NCBI GenBank assembly: GCA_964614535.1
Contig: CAZTOZ010000018.1
Span: forward strand, 19,652-83,651
Source: JALSHZ01 sp964614535
Lineage (GTDB): Bacteria > Pseudomonadota > Gammaproteobacteria > UWMA-0217
Direction of reading: 5' to 3'
Length of the DNA: 64,000 nt
The translations under genes and the position numbers were made by a program. Within the stretch, counting starts at the first letter, position 1. Each line of letters begins with the position of its first letter. The notes under the pieces are model-generated. The model saw only the letters and a list, made by a program, of their open reading frames with translations, was not told the DNA's origin and ran no database searches. Of the stretch, positions 61,703-64,000 are shown one piece after another.

Positions 61703-62872
61703 ATGTCCAACCCGATCATGCCAACCTATGCCCGCCTGCCAGTGGCCTTCAGTCACGGTGAAGGCATCTATCTCTACGGCGACGACGGTCGGCGCTACAT
61801 CGATGCGCTGTCGGGCATCGCCGTCAACAGCCTGGGACATGCGCACCCACGCCTGGTGGAAACGCTACGCCGGCAGGCCGGCAGACTGCTACACACCTCC
61901 AACCTCTACCGGATCCACGAGCAGGAGAGACTGGCCGGGAAATTGACCGCGCTCGCGGCGATGGACAACGCCTTTTTCTGCAATTCGGGGGCAGAGGCCA
62001 ACGAAGCCGCCATCAAACTCGCCCGCTCATATGGACACGATCGAGGCCATTCGGCCCCGAAAATCATCGTCACCGAGGGGAGTTTCCACGGCCGCACGCT
62101 GGCAACCCTTTCGGCGACCGGCAATGCAAAGATCCAACAGGGCTTCGAACCGCTGGTGGAGGGCTTCATCCGGGTTCCCTTCGACGATCTCGACGCCATC
62201 GAATCGGTCGCAGCGAATCACGACGACATCGTGGCCATTCTGGTCGAGCCCATTCAGGGAGAAGGTGGCATCCGGATACCCGGTCGCGACTATCTGCCAG
62301 GACTGGCCGAGCTCTGCCGCAAGAACGACTGGCTGCTGATGCTGGACGAGGTACAAACCGGCGTGGGCAGAACCGGCGCATGGTTTGCCTGGCAACATCA
62401 CGGCGTCCAACCCGATGTGGTTACGCTGGCAAAAGGTCTTGGGGGCGGCGTGCCGATTGGCGCGTGCCTGGCTCGTGGCGATGCCGCCGGCATACTGACC
62501 GCCGGCAAGCATGGATCGACCTTCGGCGGCAACCCGCTGGCCACCGCGGCGGCGGCCACCGTGCTGGATGTCATCGAAGAGGAGTCGCTCTGCCGCAATG
62601 CGCTCGATATCGGCGCCCGGCTGATCGACAGGCTGGAAACCACCGTGGGTAATAGAAACATCGTGCGGGACATCCGCGGGCAAGGGCTGATGCTGGCAAT
62701 CGAACTCGACCGTCCTTGCACGGAACTGGTCCAGCGGGCCATCGAGGAGCAGTCACTCCTGATCAATGTCACCGCAAACAGTGTCATCAGGCTGCTGCCA
62801 CCGCTCATTCTCGACCCACAACAGGCAGATATCATCGCCGACAAGGTCGCCGCACTGATCGCCTCCATTTGA
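61703..62872 (+). CDS. argD: Acetylornithine aminotransferase
   Basis: A 389-residue PLP enzyme of arginine synthesis, with possible N-succinyl-diaminopimelate activity. YIDALSGIAVNSLGHAHP, FCNSGAEANEAAIKLAR, FHGRTLATLSATG, LMLDEVQTGVGRTG and the PLP lysine in DVVTLAKGLGGGVPIGA are all present. It lies 13 bases before argF. The leader holds a terminator-like hairpin. Confidence 0.96.
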   Translation: MSNPIMPTYARLPVAFSHGEGIYLYGDDGRRYIDALSGIAVNSLGHAHPRLVETLRRQAGRLLHTSNLYRIHEQERLAGKLTALAAMDNAFFCNSGAEANEAAIKLARSYGHDRGHSAPKIIVTEGSFHGRTLATLSATGNAKIQQGFEPLVEGFIRVPFDDLDAIESVAANHDDIVAILVEPIQGEGGIRIPGRDYLPGLAELCRKNDWLLMLDEVQTGVGRTGAWFAWQHHGVQPDVVTLAKGLGGGVPIGACLARGDAAGILTAGKHGSTFGGNPLATAAAATVLDVIEEESLCRNALDIGARLIDRLETTVGNRNIVRDIRGQGLMLAIELDRPCTELVQRAIEEQSLLINVTANSVIRLLPPLILDPQQADIIADKVAALIASI

Positions 62873-62885
62873 TTCGGAAAACACC

Positions 62886-63818
62886 ATGACGGTACGACAC
62901 TTTCTTTCCCTGTTGGATCTCAGCGCCGAGGAGCTCCACAGCCTCATCCTGCGTGGTATCGAGCTCAAGGCGCTCCGCAAAGAGGGACAAGCGGTACAAA
63001 GCCTCGAAGGAAAAAACCTGGCAATGATTTTCGACAAGTCGTCGACCCGCACACGCGTCTCGTTCGAGGTGGGGATGTCTCTGCTCGGCGGCCATGCGAT
63101 CTTTCTCTCGCCCCGAGACACCCAGCTTGGCCGGGGCGAACCGCTTCCCGACGCCGCCAGGGTGATTTCACGGATGGTCGACGGCATCATGATCCGCACC
63201 TTCGATCATGGCATGGTCGAAACGTTTGCACGTTATTCAGACAAACCCGTGATCAACGGCCTGACCGACCTCCTCCACCCCTGCCAGCTGCTTGCCGACA
63301 TGCAGACCTATTTCGAGCATCGCGGCAATATCAGTGGCAAGACCGTGGTCTGGATCGGTGACGGCAACAACATGTGCCACTCCTATATCAACGCATCGAT
63401 ACGTTACGATTTTCGACTCAACATTGCATGCCCCGAGGGCTACGACCCCGATCCCGACATTGTCGCCAGGGCCGGCGACCGCGTCAGAATCGTACGTGAT
63501 CCCCTGCAAGCCGCCACAGCCGCCAATCTCGTTGTCACCGATGTCTGGGCCAGCATGGGACAGGAAGAAGAGCAGAAAAGAAGAGAAAAGGATTTTGCCG
63601 GTTATCAGGTCAATGGTGAGGTCATGGCCCAAGCGGCAGCGGATGCACTGTTCATGCATTGCCTCCCCGCCCATCGCGACGAAGAGGTGACGACCGATGT
63701 GCTCGAAGGCCCGCAAAGCGTCGTCTGGGACGAGGCCGAGAACCGCCTCTACGCACAAAATGCGCTACTCGAATTTCTGCTGTCCACGCCAAACCCACCA
63801 TCGAACCGCCTTCCCTAA
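62886..63818 (+). CDS. argF: Ornithine carbamoyltransferase
   Basis: A 310-residue transferase making citrulline from ornithine and carbamoyl phosphate. SSTRTRVSFEVGM is the carbamoyl-phosphate loop, HPCQLLADMQT and DGNNMCHSYINAS follow, DVWASMGQE is the SMG loop and MHCLPAHRDEEV carries the catalytic cysteine. It forms a pair with argD. Confidence 0.97.
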   Translation: MTVRHFLSLLDLSAEELHSLILRGIELKALRKEGQAVQSLEGKNLAMIFDKSSTRTRVSFEVGMSLLGGHAIFLSPRDTQLGRGEPLPDAARVISRMVDGIMIRTFDHGMVETFARYSDKPVINGLTDLLHPCQLLADMQTYFEHRGNISGKTVVWIGDGNNMCHSYINASIRYDFRLNIACPEGYDPDPDIVARAGDRVRIVRDPLQAATAANLVVTDVWASMGQEEEQKRREKDFAGYQVNGEVMAQAAADALFMHCLPAHRDEEVTTDVLEGPQSVVWDEAENRLYAQNALLEFLLSTPNPPSNRLP

Positions 63819-63861
63819 TAACAGTCCACAAGCCCTCCGGCCATGACCGCAAGCTGGGCAT

Positions 63862-63897
63862 AAAAAAAGCCCCCACAGGATTACCTGCGGGGGCTTT
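63862..63897 (-). terminator. Intrinsic terminator of the rRNA operon
   Basis: The arms AAAGCCCCCACAGG and CCTGCGGGGGCTTT pair with one mismatch around an ATTA loop. On the minus strand the stem is followed by seven T, just after the 5S gene. It may also stop argF transcripts on the plus strand. Confidence 0.9.
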
Positions 63898-63905
63898 GAT
63901 TCAAA

Positions 63906-64000
63906 GCCTGGCGGTGACCTACTTTCGCATGGGGAGACCCCACACTATCATCGGCGCTAAGTCGTTTCACTTCCGAGTTCGGGATGGGTTCGGGTGGTTC
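63906..64000 (-). rRNA. rrf: 5S ribosomal RNA, 3' part (cut by window edge)
   Basis: The plus strand reads the complement of the 5S 3' half and centre: GCCTGGCGGTGACCTAC at the 3' end, CATGGGGAGACCCCACACTA and TTTCACTTCCGAGTTCGG are the standard conserved blocks. About 95 of some 115-120 bases are present. The rest of the operon (23S, 16S) would lie beyond the right edge. Confidence 0.97.

Overview
The window is a GC-rich stretch of chromosome from a Gram-negative bacterium, most likely a gammaproteobacterium. The evidence is gene order: yrbG-kdsD-kdsC-lptC-lptA-lptB-rpoN-hpf-ptsN-(hprK)-rapZ-HPr, lptD-surA-pdxA, mrdA-rodA-mltB-rlpA-dacA-ybeD-lipB, rppH-ptsP and rnr-rlmB. The MurL/MurD2 pair and a DsrC-family protein fit lineages related to Xanthomonadales or to sulfur-oxidising Chromatiales-like bacteria, but the genus cannot be fixed from the sequence alone. 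Almost all of it is housekeeping chromosome. No prophage, transposase gene, CRISPR array or plasmid function was seen.

Layout. 1-203: N-terminus of a cation/proton antiporter, cut by the window edge. 363-10792 (+): one long block for Kdo synthesis (kdsD, kdsC), LPS export (lptC, lptA, lptB), sigma-54 (rpoN), ribosome hibernation (hpf), a regulatory phosphotransferase system (ptsN, short hprK, rapZ, mannose-type EIIA, HPr) and mgtE. 10955-11176: a tiny exported protein. 11181-15817 (-): rppH-ptsP, then apbC and dcd. 15938-18007 (+): HAD phosphatase, thiD, thiE. 18044-21379 (-): rnr, rlmB and a possible 29-residue membrane peptide. 21670-21756: tRNA-Leu(CAG) with its own strong promoter. 21787-28474 (-): lipA, a DUF218 protein, sbcD, sbcC. 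28693-29016: DsrC-family gene. 29101-30654 (-): Nudix hydrolase and a CAP-domain lipoprotein. 31280-33995 (+): murL-murD2. 34076-39994 (-): a low-GC acetyltransferase, then lptD-surA-pdxA-moeB. 40204-47511 (+): cell elongation and peptidoglycan genes, then ybeD and lipB. 47552-52274 (-): Kef-type antiporter, small secreted protein, methyltransferase, gshA. 52429-56557 (+): one-TM protein, ABC exporter, DUF2058, TraB-like protein. 56572-59056 (-): FHA protein and YihY. 59174-59488 (+): small membrane protein. 59618-61497 (-): orphan hyuB coupled to DUF3301. 61703-63818 (+): argD-argF. The end holds the 3' part of a 5S rRNA gene on the minus strand with the terminator of its rRNA operon.

How the genes work together. 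Envelope biogenesis dominates: Kdo synthesis, LPS transport (LptA, B, C, D), the SurA chaperone, the PBP2/RodA elongation pair, MltB, RlpA and DacA, and a peptidoglycan precursor route (MurD2 adds L-Glu, MurL epimerises it) replacing the usual MurD plus glutamate racemase logic. A second theme is regulation through a phosphotransferase chain with no sugar permease in view: EI-Ntr (PtsP), HPr with both His15 and Ser46, a kinase-only HprK, EIIA-Ntr and a mannose-type EIIA. These lie beside rpoN, which itself has a textbook sigma-54 promoter just upstream.

The most interesting non-genic signals are that sigma-54 promoter, a hairpin over the rpoN ribosome-binding site, a pair of degenerate inverted-repeat elements flanking the CAP-lipoprotein/murL interval (one supplies a stop codon and the other probably a -35 box), and a terminator-like hairpin in the argD leader.
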